A stretch of 64,000 nucleotides of DNA from Bacteroidota bacterium (GTDB taxonomy: Bacteria; Bacteroidota; Bacteroidia; JACCXN01), in the NCBI GenBank assembly GCA_013696965.1, contig JACCXN010000057.1, positions 1 through 64,000 on the forward strand, given 5' to 3'. Position numbers and translations under genes: made by a program. The notes beneath the pieces are model-generated. The model was not told the DNA's origin and did not search any database. It saw only the letters and a list, made by a program, of their open reading frames with translations. How positions within the stretch are numbered: the stretch's first letter is position 1; each line of letters opens with the position of its first letter. Shown in pieces: positions 1-7,977 of the stretch.

Positions 1-264
1 GAACAGGCCAAGGCAAAAGCGGCAGCTGAAGCAGCCGCAAAAGCAAAGGCGGAAGCAGATGCCAAAGCCTTGGCTGAGGAAGCAGCAAGAAAAAAAGCCG
101 AGGAGGAAGCCCGTTCAAAACAATCTACTGAAGAACAGGCCAAGGCAAAAGCGGCAGCCGAAGCAGCCGCAAAAGCAAAGGCTGAAGCAGATGCCAAAGC
201 CCTAGCTGAGGAGGCAGCAAGAAAAAAAGCCGAGGAGGATGCTTTGTTAAGAAAAACAGCTGAG
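1..264 (+). repeat. two tandem 132-bp coding repeats
   Basis: Bases 1-132 and 133-264 are two copies of a 44-codon unit beginning GAACAGGCCAAGGC. They differ at about six positions over the first 108 bases and diverge in the last 24. Shorter, more diverged Ala/Lys/Glu units follow to about base 570. The array probably extends leftward out of the window. Near-identity at DNA level points to recent duplication or ongoing homogenisation. Confidence 0.8.
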
Positions 265-981
265 GAATTAGCAAAAGCAAAAGCAGCTGCAGAAGCTGCA
301 TCAAAGGCAAAATTGGAATCTGAAGCTAAAGCTGCTGCTGATGCAGCTGCAAAAAAGAAGTTGGAGGATGAATTAAAAGCAAAGGCTGTAGCTGATGCTG
401 CTGCTAAAGCAAAAGCAGATGCTGAAGCTAAAGCTATAGCAGATGCGGCAGCAAGGAAAAAAGCAGAAGACGATGCTAGAGCCAAAGCAGCCGCTGAAGC
501 CATTGCTAAAGCAAAAACGGAAGCAGATGCTAAAGCCGCCCAAGAGGAAGCTAAACGTAAAGTACTTGAAGAAAAGGAGAAAAAATATAAGGATGTGATA
601 CAAAAAGCAGATCAATTGTTTAATTCAAAAGAATACAATGCTGCTAAAGCTCTATATAATGAGGCAATTACATTAAAATCGTTAGAGAAATATCCTAAAG
701 ATAAAATTATTGAAATTGAAAAATTAATTGCTGCCTCCAAGCTTGCAAATGTTAAAGACTCACAGCTAGAAAAACCAATCTCAGATTTGGCATCAAAATA
801 CCCACAAGGTGTAACCGAAGAGAGTTATTCAGAAGGAGGTAAAAAGGTTATTAGAAGAATTGTAGTCAGAGATTCGGATGCAAATGAATATACAAAAGTT
901 ATATACAGTTGGGCTGTTTATTATTTTAAAAATGGAAACCAAGCCATTACAGAACAGGTTTGGAATATTGAAACTAAATAA
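1..981 (+). CDS. Ala/Lys/Glu-rich repeat protein with C-terminal TPR-like domain (5' partial)
   Basis: The frame is open from base 1, so the true start lies outside the window. The visible N-terminal ~190 residues are almost only Ala, Lys, Glu, Asp and Arg. They form a long helical, probably coiled-coil stretch of near-identical units. From about base 570 the composition changes to a short helical segment (KADQLFNSKEYNAAKALYNE) that resembles a tetratricopeptide unit. A C-terminal ~70 residues of mixed composition contain paired Tyr, Trp and Val residues. Such low-complexity rods with a TPR-like and a globular end occur in large Bacteroidota cell-envelope proteins, but I do not recognise a named family. 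A terminator follows directly. The gene stands alone on this strand, facing a convergent DUF2267 gene. Function unknown; a structural or scaffold role is only inference. Confidence 0.75.
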   Translation, partial: EQAKAKAAAEAAAKAKAEADAKALAEEAARKKAEEEARSKQSTEEQAKAKAAAEAAAKAKAEADAKALAEEAARKKAEEDALLRKTAEELAKAKAAAEAASKAKLESEAKAAADAAAKKKLEDELKAKAVADAAAKAKADAEAKAIADAAARKKAEDDARAKAAAEAIAKAKTEADAKAAQEEAKRKVLEEKEKKYKDVIQKADQLFNSKEYNAAKALYNEAITLKSLEKYPKDKIIEIEKLIAASKLANVKDSQLEKPISDLASKYPQGVTEESYSEGGKKVIRRIVVRDSDANEYTKVIYSWAVYYFKNGNQAITEQVWNIETK

Positions 982-1031
982 GAGAGACCACTTGGTAGCC
1001 TCTCTTATAAAATTGTTTTTTGTTTTTTTTT
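978..1031. terminator. hairpin terminator after the repeat-protein gene
   Basis: ATAAGAGAG (978-986) pairs with CTCTCTTAT (1000-1008), with an inner ACC/GGT pairing. A T-rich tail follows (1015-1031). It overlaps the stop codon of the repeat-protein gene and lies between two convergent genes. Confidence 0.7.
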
Positions 1032-1033
1032 AA

Positions 1034-1480
1034 TTAATGATAAACTTTTTCATCCCAAAGTTCTTTCAATTCTTTAGGCATAATAGCTCTTATGTCTTCG
1101 ATCTCGCCCGGAGAAACAGTTTCTTTAATAACAGAAAACACAGCATGAACAGCATCCAGACAATCTTCATTTGTTGGAAAATCTTCTTCTGCTGTAAGTC
1201 CGGCAATATGTTTTAAATCATCACAAAAATGATCTATTGATCTTATCCGTCTTGGTGAACCTGAAACTTTCCAGGCGTCAACATAAATACCCTTAATTAC
1301 TAAAGGCAATTGGGCTATGAGATGAAGTGATTCTTCAACAGTTAAAATATCGCGTAAAGCATGTAAAACAGCCTTTAATTGTCGACCAGCTTTATCTCTG
1401 TTGACATCTCCTAAATATTCGGCTACGTCTTTTACGAATTTATTCCCTTTTGCTGCATGTTTTTCAAAATTTAATGCCAT
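1034..1480 (-). CDS. DUF2267 domain-containing protein
   Basis: This 148-residue soluble, all-helical protein matches the DUF2267 family in length and character: an N-terminal segment with LGDVNRDKAGRQLKAVLHALRD, a middle part with QLPLVIKGIYVDAW, and a C-terminal MPKELKELW. DUF2267 proteins have no established biochemical role. They are often found near stress or plasmid-borne genes. The ATG at 1480 is supported by an unusually good Shine-Dalgarno sequence six bases upstream, which is atypical for Bacteroidota. That may reflect transfer from another phylum or strong translation. The gene is single, with 269 bases of non-coding sequence upstream. Confidence 0.8.
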   Translation of the reverse strand: MALNFEKHAAKGNKFVKDVAEYLGDVNRDKAGRQLKAVLHALRDILTVEESLHLIAQLPLVIKGIYVDAWKVSGSPRRIRSIDHFCDDLKHIAGLTAEEDFPTNEDCLDAVHAVFSVIKETVSPGEIEDIRAIMPKELKELWDEKVYH

Positions 1481-1486
1481 TTTTAT

Positions 1487-1493
1487 CCTCCTT
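1487..1493 (-). promoter_or_regulatory. strong Shine-Dalgarno site (AAGGAGG)
   Basis: On the minus strand, AAGGAGG lies six bases before the ATG at 1480. Bacteroidota genes seldom carry such a match, and I see no comparable site at neighbouring genes. It decides the start of the DUF2267 gene. Confidence 0.7.
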
Positions 1494-1749
1494 TTAGTTT
1501 ATAATTAAAGTATATTTTTACTTTAAATTAATAAAAAAAAAGATTTAATCCAAAGCATTTTTTGTAACCCAATACCTGTAGGCAACTAATAATTTATCAG
1601 ATTTTGATAATTTCCTCAAATCTGTATTAATATAGGATGGCAATAACAGTTTATTTATTTTTGTAAGGATCTGAAAAATATGTTTTTTAATTTTGGACAT
1701 TTAATGAGCTGTATGAATGACTTTTTTTAGGCTAAATTAAGCTTAAATC
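1494..1749. other. intergenic region with an 8-bp inverted repeat
   Basis: No convincing gene is visible. TTAAAGTA (1505-1512) and TACTTTAA (1519-1526) form an inverted repeat just upstream of the DUF2267 ribosome site. It could be an operator or a leader hairpin, but AT-rich palindromes of this size arise by chance. The rest is AT-rich and unstructured to my reading. Confidence 0.35.
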
Positions 1750-2700
1750 TCATTTGGCTAAAGTTTTTATTTTTCTCATACTTTTAATTCTTTCCCTTAC
1801 TAATTCTGTATGGATTACAACAGCCGCTTTGGCTCCTTCAGCAGCTGCCACAATTACTAATTTCATATCCTGGGATGCATCACCTGCTACAAATAGCCCG
1901 GGAATATTGGTATGTTGCATCTTGTCATTTATAATAATGCCACTTTTTGTATAACTACATCCCAACTGTTCTGCTAAAATACTTCTTTGGTTAAAACCTG
2001 TACTGAAAAAAACAGAATCCCTATTTATTTTCCTTCCATCTATTAATTCAATATACTTTATACTTCCATTTTCATTGCCAAATCGTTCTATTTTTTGAGT
2101 AAATACTTTTATTTTGTGGGCATAAAGCATGTTTTTCATTTTTTCATCAAGATAGTCAGCACTGTCTGTAAAGAGTATAATGTCTTTACTCCAGTTATAT
2201 AAGTTTAATGCCTGATCATAACCCGCTTTGGTTCGGCTGTAAATGCCTATAGCTTTATCCTTTGCTTCCCACCCATCACAATATGGGCAATGAAATATAC
2301 TTATTCCATAACATTCATCAAAACCAATAATTTTAGGAATGCTGTCCTGTAAACCAGTTGCTAGAAGGAGTTTTTTGGATAAATAAACATTTCCATGTCT
2401 GTCTGTTACTTCAAAACCTTTATCCATTTTTCTGCCATTTTCAATTTCTTCCTCTATAATTTCAATCTGGTACTTTGCAATTTCTAGCCTGCTTAATTTA
2501 ATAAATTCTTTAGGAGCTATTCCATCGCGTGTTAAATAACCATTTATTTGCGTTGCATACTGATTTCTGTATTTTCCCGAATCAAATAAAACTACTTTTC
2601 TTCTGCATCTTCCCAGTATTAATGCTGCACTCAGACCAGCAGGTCCTCCTCCGACAATAATTACATCATATTCAATATTTTGTTTTTTATTTGCTTTCAT
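1750..2700 (-). CDS. thioredoxin-reductase-like NAD(P)/FAD-dependent oxidoreductase
   Basis: A two-domain flavoprotein of about 316 residues from the ATG at 2700. A TTG at 2736 would add 12 residues before the conserved part. The FAD-binding motif VIIVGGGPAGLSAA sits near residues 14-27. The redox-active CPYC (Cys138/Cys141) is followed by DGWE, as in thioredoxin-reductase-like dithiol oxidases. The C-terminal FAD motif GLFVAGDAS is present. The family transfers electrons between NAD(P)H and a cysteine-pair substrate, or oxidises small dithiols. The substrate cannot be told from sequence, and I see no thioredoxin gene beside it. It is divergent from the type III polyketide synthase remnant, with a 168-base spacer that probably holds both promoters. 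Confidence 0.85.
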   Translation of the reverse strand: MKANKKQNIEYDVIIVGGGPAGLSAALILGRCRRKVVLFDSGKYRNQYATQINGYLTRDGIAPKEFIKLSRLEIAKYQIEIIEEEIENGRKMDKGFEVTDRHGNVYLSKKLLLATGLQDSIPKIIGFDECYGISIFHCPYCDGWEAKDKAIGIYSRTKAGYDQALNLYNWSKDIILFTDSADYLDEKMKNMLYAHKIKVFTQKIERFGNENGSIKYIELIDGRKINRDSVFFSTGFNQRSILAEQLGCSYTKSGIIINDKMQHTNIPGLFVAGDASQDMKLVIVAAAEGAKAAVVIHTELVRERIKSMRKIKTLAK

Positions 2701-2868
2701 TTTAGTGTGATTATATTTTTTCAAAACATTGTTCAAGAGATTGGACTTAAAATTATGCCAATAGAATTTTTAGTTAGTTACAGTCTGGTTTTAAACTACA
2801 AATACCTGTTTTTGCTTTTTTAGAAATATTCTTGATATTCCTTATCTTTAATAAAAGAAGAAAGATAA

Positions 2869-3450
2869 ATGGGAAATGCATTTTTATTATCAATAGGAAC
2901 AGCCGTTCCAGTAAATAAAGTTTCACAAAGCCTTCATTTTAAACAACTTATTGAATCTGCTCAGGAAGCCAGGCAAAAACGTTTGTTAAAAATAATTTAT
3001 GAACGTAGTGGAATTTCTTCCAGGTATTCTGTATTAGATGACTTTTCTATAGCGAATAAGGACAGTGGCATATTTTCCCCAGGAAATAAGGAGAGAAGAG
3101 TTCCGGGAATTGGAGAAAGAATGGAGATTTTTGAAGCCCATGCACTCGATTTAGCGGTAAAAGCAGTAGAAGATTCTTTTAATTCTTTGCCTGGTTTTGA
3201 AAAATCAACTATAACACACCTTTTGACCTTTAGTTGCACATGTGAGAAGGCCTTGAATTTATCATCTCATGATAATGCTTATTCTTATAAAATACTCAAC
3301 AATTATGGAAATATGTCATCAGTAACAGTTCTTTTTGTTTTAATGGAAATCCTCCAAAATAGGGATAGTAGGGAAAGTGATAAAAATGTTTTAAGTTTTG
3401 CTTTTGGTCCGGGTTTAACAATAGAATCAATGATTTTAAAGATAGTGTAG
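2869..3450 (+). pseudogene. type III polyketide synthase with in-frame deletion of the catalytic core
   Basis: The first ~124 residues match the N-terminal part of chalcone/stilbene-synthase-type enzymes (IGTAVPVNKVSQ near the start, RSGISSRY, ERMEIFEAHALDLAVKA, THLLTFSCT). The sequence then jumps, at about bases 3235-3243, straight into the family's C-terminal end (CEKALNLSSHDN, NYGNMSSVTVLFVL, FAFGPGLTIESMIL). Family members are about 350-370 residues; this one is 193. The missing segment normally carries the catalytic Cys and the HPGG His of the Cys-His-Asn triad; only the Asn of YGNMSS remains. The reading frame is intact, so this is a clean in-frame deletion, but the product cannot be an active ketosynthase. 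The methyltransferase starts 3 bases after the stop, so the two were one operon. An assembly collapse is the alternative. Confidence 0.8.
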
Positions 3451-3453
3451 TCT

Positions 3454-4155
3454 ATGATGGGCTTTTCAAATCGTTCTCGTTTACCTGAATTAATGGACAA
3501 CCCCTATGTTCCTGATGCCGATGTTAGGATTGCATTAGTAGAAATTGAATTTATTAACCGTTACTTAGGTGGCAATAATTTATTGGTGAATGCATTATCA
3601 AAGGTGGGTTTTACTAATGGAACAACCCTTATGGATTTGGGTTGCGGCAGTGGGGATATGTTAAGAATAATTTCAAATTTCGCCTTGAAAAACAAATTAT
3701 CTTCCTATAAATTATTTGGTGTTGATATAAATCCATCCATGACATCATTTGCTGAATCTCGTTCAAAAGCTTTTCCTGAAATTGAATTCATTAACATTGA
3801 CATTTGGGATGAAAAATTATTTGGTTTTAAACCAGATATCATAATCAACAGTCTTTTTTGTCACCATTTTGATGATGATCAATTGGTGTTGTTAATAAAA
3901 AGAATGTATAACCTGTGTGGGAAAGTCATAATAATTAATGATTTACATCGTCATTGGTTTGCTTATTATGCTATAAAATGCCTTACTTTTTTGTTTTCAA
4001 AATCCTATTTAGTTAAGTATGATGGTCCCTTATCTGTGGCCAGGGCTCTTACAAAAGCAGAATGGATGAAACTGTTATTTAGAGCAGAAGTTTATAATTA
4101 TCAAATTAATTGGAAATGGGCCTGGCGATGGCAAATAATTATCCATAAAAAATGA
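3454..4155 (+). CDS. class I SAM-dependent methyltransferase of the type III PKS operon
   Basis: A 233-residue Rossmann methyltransferase. The SAM-binding motif LMDLGCGSGDML lies at about residues 59-70, the acidic FGVDINPSM at the end of strand 2, and the post-motif INSLFCHHFDDD further on. It resembles UbiE/Coq5-like small-molecule methyltransferases that sit between a type III polyketide synthase and an FAD oxidoreductase in Bacteroidota. There it presumably methylates an alkylpyrone or resorcinol product (inference from context). It looks full length and undamaged, unlike both neighbours. Its stop overlaps the next start (ATGA at 4152-4155), which suggests translational coupling. With the synthase gutted, its present substrate is unclear. 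Confidence 0.8.
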   Translation: MMGFSNRSRLPELMDNPYVPDADVRIALVEIEFINRYLGGNNLLVNALSKVGFTNGTTLMDLGCGSGDMLRIISNFALKNKLSSYKLFGVDINPSMTSFAESRSKAFPEIEFINIDIWDEKLFGFKPDIIINSLFCHHFDDDQLVLLIKRMYNLCGKVIIINDLHRHWFAYYAIKCLTFLFSKSYLVKYDGPLSVARALTKAEWMKLLFRAEVYNYQINWKWAWRWQIIIHKK

Positions 4156-5301
4156 GTTCCAATAATTTTTTTGATGTAATTATTGGTGGTGGTGGCCTTG
4201 CAGGTTTAGTTTCTGCTATCGAATTGAGCAGAGCGGGATTGAAGGTTGCTCTTATTGAAAAAAAACAATATCCTTTTCATCGTGTTTGTGGCGAATATGT
4301 AAGCAATGAAGTTAAACCCTACCTGCAAAGATTAGGTGTAAATTTTAACCAGCTGGCCCCATCAACCATTAATAGCTTAAGGGTTTCATCTTTAAATGGT
4401 GAATTTAATCTTTTTTCAAAATTACAAATGGGCGGCTTGGTATAAGCAGGTACCAACTTGATTATCATCTTTATGAATTATTGAAACAGGAAAATGTTGA
4501 GATTTTTACCAATACAAGGATAAAATCTGTTCTTTATCTTCGAAACTACTTCAATGTGAAACTTGATAATAACAGCATAATTTCTTCTAAAATTGTAATA
4601 GGAAGTTATGGAAAACGAGATTTGTTGGACAGGCAGTTAAATCGTGATTTTTTTAAAGCTAAAACCGGATATATGGCAGTAAAATATCATATAAAAACAA
4701 GTTATGCTGCAAATGAAATTGGTCTTGATAATTTCAAGGATGGATATTGCGGTATTTCTAAAATTGAAGAGGATAAATATTGCTTGTGCTATCTTACAAA
4801 ACGGTCAAATATTGCTGGGTTAAATTCTATTAAGCAAATGGAGGAGGAGGTTTTATATAAAAACAGCCGATTAAAGCATATTTTTGAGCATTCTGAATTT
4901 TTATTTAGTAAACCAGAAGTGATAAATGAAATTTCTATTTCCCCAAAATCATTGATTGAAAATCATATTCTAATGTGTGGTGATAGTGCTGGAATGATAC
5001 TACTTTATGTGGAAATGGAATGGCTATGGCAATCCACTCAGCAAAAATAGTTTCGGAATTAATTATAGCAGCAAACATTAATAAAGAAAATGAAATCAGC
5101 ACTGAAATAAGGAGTTCAATTGAAAAATGCTATGCCAGGCAATGGAAGAGATTATTTGGCCGTAGAATTTATTGGGGAAGAAAGTTGCACTATTTTTCAG
5201 GAAAATCAAGGTATACCGATGTGTTTTTAAGGACTGTTCAACATTTGCCAATTCTTAAAGATAACCTGATTAATCTTACTCATGGAAAAACCATATTTTA
5301 A
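4152..5301 (+). pseudogene. FAD-dependent oxidoreductase (geranylgeranyl-reductase/UbiH-like), two frameshifts
   Basis: Three consecutive frames make one flavoprotein. Frame one (4152-4445) has the FAD motif IIGGGGLAGLVSAIELSRAG and HRVCGEYVSNEV. Frame two (to 5050) ends with CGDSAGMI. Frame three, entered around 5000, continues LCGNGMAMAIHSAKIVSELI to 5301. The first break is near 4438: adding one T gives GGFGISR, the usual continuation, so a T was lost from a TTT run. The second is near 5001-5006 and also fits loss of one base. Intact homologues are about 370-380 residues, matching the sum here. The enzyme probably oxidised or reduced the polyketide made by the adjacent synthase. It is either true decay, consistent with the deleted synthase, or two sequencing errors. 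Confidence 0.75.
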
Positions 5302-5306
5302 TTAAA

Positions 5307-5350
5307 CATAATAATCACATTAAAAGAGAGCTTTCCATGTGATTATTATG
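5307..5350. terminator. bidirectional hairpin terminator
   Basis: CATAATAATCACAT (5307-5320) and ATGTGATTATTATG (5337-5350) form a perfect 14-bp stem. The loop itself contains a short AAAG/CTTT pairing. The hairpin lies between the convergent oxidoreductase pseudogene and superoxide dismutase gene and can serve both. Confidence 0.75.
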
Positions 5351-5378
5351 TCCTTGGTTTTTATAATAGAGTCTGGAA

Positions 5379-6008
5379 TTATTTTACAGCTTCTAAATAT
5401 CTTTTTTCAACCTCATTCCAATTAACTATATTCCAGAATGCAGAAACATATTCCGGTCTGCGGTTTTGATATTTAAGGTAGTAGGCATGTTCCCAAACAT
5501 CAATTCCTAAAATTGGAGTTCCTCTTAATTCAGAAACATCCATAAGCGGGTTATCCTGGTTTGGAGTTGAACCTGTTTTTAGATTATTGTTTGAAACAAC
5601 AAGCCACGCCCACCCAGAGCCGAATCGGTTTATTGTTTCATTTTCAAATTGCTTTTTGAAATCATTAAAAGAACCGAATGATTTATTTATTGCATTAACC
5701 AATTCTCCTTTTGGTTCTCCACCACCATCTGGTGAAATGATTTTCCAGAAAAATGAATGGTTAAAGTGACCACCACCATTGTTTCTAACTTTTTTTGTAT
5801 ACCTGGAAATATTTTTACAAATTTCCTCTATAGAAGTAGCTTCAATATTTTCCTCTTCAATGGCTTCATTTAGTTTTGTAACATAGGCATTGTGATGCTT
5901 TGTATGATGGATTTCCATTGTTCTTCCGTCAATATGCGGTTCAAGGGCCTCATGAGCATAAGGAAGTTCAGGTAAACTGAAGGTTGTAACTGTTTCTTTT
6001 GTTGACAT
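5379..6008 (-). CDS. sodA: superoxide dismutase, Mn type (Fe/Mn family)
   Basis: 209 residues, full length for the family. It converts superoxide to oxygen and hydrogen peroxide in the cytoplasm. The metal ligands are visible: His34 (MEIHHTKHH), His84 (GHFNHSFFW), Asp170 and His174 (DVWEHAYY). Gln151 in NQDNPLM, together with the GGG at 78-80, fits the manganese or cambialistic group. The iron enzymes place their second-shell Gln elsewhere. There is no signal peptide. The gene is monocistronic, divergent from the phosphatase-like lipoprotein and convergent with the broken oxidoreductase. Confidence 0.95.
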   Translation of the reverse strand: MSTKETVTTFSLPELPYAHEALEPHIDGRTMEIHHTKHHNAYVTKLNEAIEEENIEATSIEEICKNISRYTKKVRNNGGGHFNHSFFWKIISPDGGGEPKGELVNAINKSFGSFNDFKKQFENETINRFGSGWAWLVVSNNNLKTGSTPNQDNPLMDVSELRGTPILGIDVWEHAYYLKYQNRRPEYVSAFWNIVNWNEVEKRYLEAVK

Positions 6009-6152
6009 TTTTTTGAGTTTTTTAGATTAATATATCTTTTAATTTACTTTATCTAATATACTCAAAGGAAAAATAAAATACAAGTTGGATTTGATTTGTA
6101 TTATACAAAATAAATATGGAAATTTAAGTGAAAACATTTATCCATTTGTACT

Positions 6153-7148
6153 ATGAAATTATTTTTTCTTAAAATTCAATATATACTTTTAGCACTTGTC
6201 TGTATTGGCTTTTCTTGCAGGCAAGACCCTCCAATTTCAATTGGAAATAAGCCCAGCGGTATTGCTGAAACCTATGTTACCGAAAATGTAATAATAATAG
6301 TAATGGATGGTCCCAGATATTCTGAAACTTGGGGTGATCCAAATCATACGCATATACCTGTTATGGCTGAAAAGCTAGCAAAGGAAGGGGCTGTATTTAC
6401 TAATTTTTATAACAATGGCCCTACTTATACAAATGCGGGACATGCAGCCATTACAACTGGAATTTATCAGGAAATAAACAACAATGGTGAAGAGGTTCCT
6501 GATAACCCCTCGTTTTTTCAGTATTGGCATTCACAGAATGCCTATTCAATCTCCCCATGGATTATTGCAAGTAAAGGTAAACTGGAGATTCTGTCCAACT
6601 GTAAAAATGATACCTATAAAGATAAATCAAGACCCATGACTAATTGTGGAATAGGAGGAAAAGGCCGCGAGGGTGGATACAGGGATGATTTTCAAACTTT
6701 TGAAACTGCAATTTCAATATTAGATAACTATCATCCAAAATTGGTTTTAATAAATTTTATGGAACCAGATTTATCCGGACATAATGCCAATTGGGAAGGA
6801 TATTTAGCAGGTATCAGACAAACGGATTATTACATTGGGGAAATTTGGAATTTTATCCAAAGGGATTCAATTTATTCGGATAAAACAACGATTTTTGTTA
6901 CCAATGATCACGGCAGACATTTGGATGGTTGGAAAGATGGTTTTGTTTCCCATGGTGATAACTGTGATGGATGCCGGCATATTAATCTTTATGCCTTTGG
7001 TCCTGATTTCAAAAAGAATATGGTAGTTACCTCCTCCCATGAATTAATTGATTTAACAAGGACAACAAATGAGTTGCTGGGCATTAAAAACTTAAGTTCA
7101 ACAGGAAAAGTTTTATGGGATATTTTTAAAAAGCAAGAGGATTATTAA
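6153..7148 (+). CDS. alkaline-phosphatase/sulfatase superfamily lipoprotein
   Basis: 331 residues. The N-terminal signal peptide ends in a lipobox (CIGFSC, Cys22), so the protein is a predicted lipoprotein of the cell envelope. The mature part has the superfamily's metal-site signatures: IVMDG near the start, a nucleophile region GPTYTNAGHAAITTG resembling the nucleotide pyrophosphatase/phosphodiesterase group, EPDLSGHN in the middle, and TNDHGRH late in the chain. The catalytic residue is most likely the Thr of TYTNAGH. The substrate could be a phosphomonoester, a phosphodiester or a sulfate ester. The gene stands alone and ends before a strong hairpin and an intergenic repeat. Confidence 0.75.
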   Translation: MKLFFLKIQYILLALVCIGFSCRQDPPISIGNKPSGIAETYVTENVIIIVMDGPRYSETWGDPNHTHIPVMAEKLAKEGAVFTNFYNNGPTYTNAGHAAITTGIYQEINNNGEEVPDNPSFFQYWHSQNAYSISPWIIASKGKLEILSNCKNDTYKDKSRPMTNCGIGGKGREGGYRDDFQTFETAISILDNYHPKLVLINFMEPDLSGHNANWEGYLAGIRQTDYYIGEIWNFIQRDSIYSDKTTIFVTNDHGRHLDGWKDGFVSHGDNCDGCRHINLYAFGPDFKKNMVVTSSHELIDLTRTTNELLGIKNLSSTGKVLWDIFKKQEDY

Positions 7149-7212
7149 TATTCAGAATTCTAATAAAACCAATTTACCATTTACCTTTTATTATTAAATC
7201 GATAGTATTCAT

Positions 7213-7253
7213 CATAAAAAAAACCGGTAATATAAATACCAGCTTTTTTTATG
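7213..7253 (+). terminator. hairpin terminator
   Basis: CATAAAAAAA (7213-7222) pairs with TTTTTTTATG (7244-7253), with an inner GGTA/TACC stem. The A-run and T-run flanks let it act in either direction. It follows the phosphatase-like lipoprotein gene. Confidence 0.65.
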
Positions 7254-7271
7254 AAATAGTCTTGAACAAAT

Positions 7272-7361
7272 CATTCACAACCAGGAATGAATAAAATGTG
7301 ACTCCCGTTAAATGGGGATGATAATTAAAAATCAAATGCTTTAGCATTCATGAGTTCTTAA
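7272..7361. repeat. dispersed intergenic repeat, copy A
   Basis: This stretch aligns with two sequences near 62327-62520. The shared blocks are TTCACAA, AATGAAT, CCCGTTAAATGGGGATGA and AATTAAAA, then a hairpin AATGCT-TT-AGCATT (7335-7348) and TTCATGAG. CCCGTT/AATGGG also forms a short imperfect palindrome. No open reading frame lies in it. It looks like a small REP- or MITE-like element of the genome. Confidence 0.55.
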
Positions 7362-7407
7362 GTGAAATTAAAAAACCAATAAATTATACATAAAAACAAA
7401 AAAACAA

Positions 7408-7935
7408 TTAAGCTTTTGCTTTAGCTAATTTCGGGAATTTTAAGGAAGCAAGATAAAAGCCTGTGAACAATACCCCACTATATACCAAATCTCCAAGGAT
7501 TGTATAATTAAAGAAAGGAATTGCGGAAATGTAACAGGTTATCAAGCCTGATATATCTTGTGAATAGTAAGGACTTCCCAACCAAACAGCAAAATTTGTA
7601 ACAATAAAGAAAAGTACAGAGGAAACAAGGGAACATCCAATTACCGTTACTATTTTCACCCTTGATGCAAGGCCTAGTCCAATTAATGTAATTAAGATTA
7701 AACTTAAATAAACAGCCCACATGGTATCGTGAAATCCAAGAAATAAATCAGCAATAAGCATTGCTACAATCGGAATTAAAAGCGCAAATTTTCTAGAAAG
7801 GTATGCTCCTCCAAACAATGCAATTGCAGCAACCGGTGTGAAATTAGGAGGGTGAGGAAGCAAACGGGAAAGCGCAGCAACTAGAATAAGAACTGCAACA
7901 AATAGAAATCGTGGGGAAGTAATGGTTTTTATCAT
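7408..7935 (-). CDS. DUF6580 family membrane protein, ECF-transporter S-component-like
   Basis: 175 residues with about five predicted membrane helices. The start SRLLPHPPNFTPVAAIALFGGAYLSRK and the later LIADLFLGFHDTMWAVYLS are typical of DUF6580. This family resembles the substrate-binding S components of energy-coupling-factor transporters. In related families the ligand is often a vitamin such as cobalamin, but nothing here shows the ligand. A TAnnTTTG box (7965-7972) sits about 30 bases upstream, close behind the stop of the SCO1 gene. It is therefore likely transcribed by itself as well as from read-through. Confidence 0.75.
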   Translation of the reverse strand: MIKTITSPRFLFVAVLILVAALSRLLPHPPNFTPVAAIALFGGAYLSRKFALLIPIVAMLIADLFLGFHDTMWAVYLSLILITLIGLGLASRVKIVTVIGCSLVSSVLFFIVTNFAVWLGSPYYSQDISGLITCYISAIPFFNYTILGDLVYSGVLFTGFYLASLKFPKLAKAKA

Positions 7936-7964
7936 TTGTTTATTTTTTAAATTTATTTCTGAGG

Positions 7965-7972
7965 CAAAAATA
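7965..7972 (-). promoter_or_regulatory. candidate -7 box (TATTTTTG)
   Basis: A match to the Bacteroidota -7 consensus TAnnTTTG, reading on the minus strand, 30 bases before the DUF6580 start at 7935. I see no TTG at the -33 distance, so support is partial. Confidence 0.35.
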
Positions 7973-7977
7973 ACAGA

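Noticed and set aside
125-615. Minus-strand reading frames opposite the Ala/Lys/Glu repeats
   Set aside because: They are Leu- or Phe/Cys-rich mirror translations of the GCN-rich repeat and have no support as genes.
1505-1526. TTAAAGTA/TACTTTAA palindrome as an operator
   Set aside because: It is short and fully AT-rich, so it is expected by chance at this base composition; kept only as a note in the gap entry.
4430-5010. Programmed frameshifting in the FAD oxidoreductase gene
   Set aside because: No slippery heptamer with a downstream structure is apparent, and two separate shifts in one gene, beside a gutted synthase, fit decay or sequencing error better.
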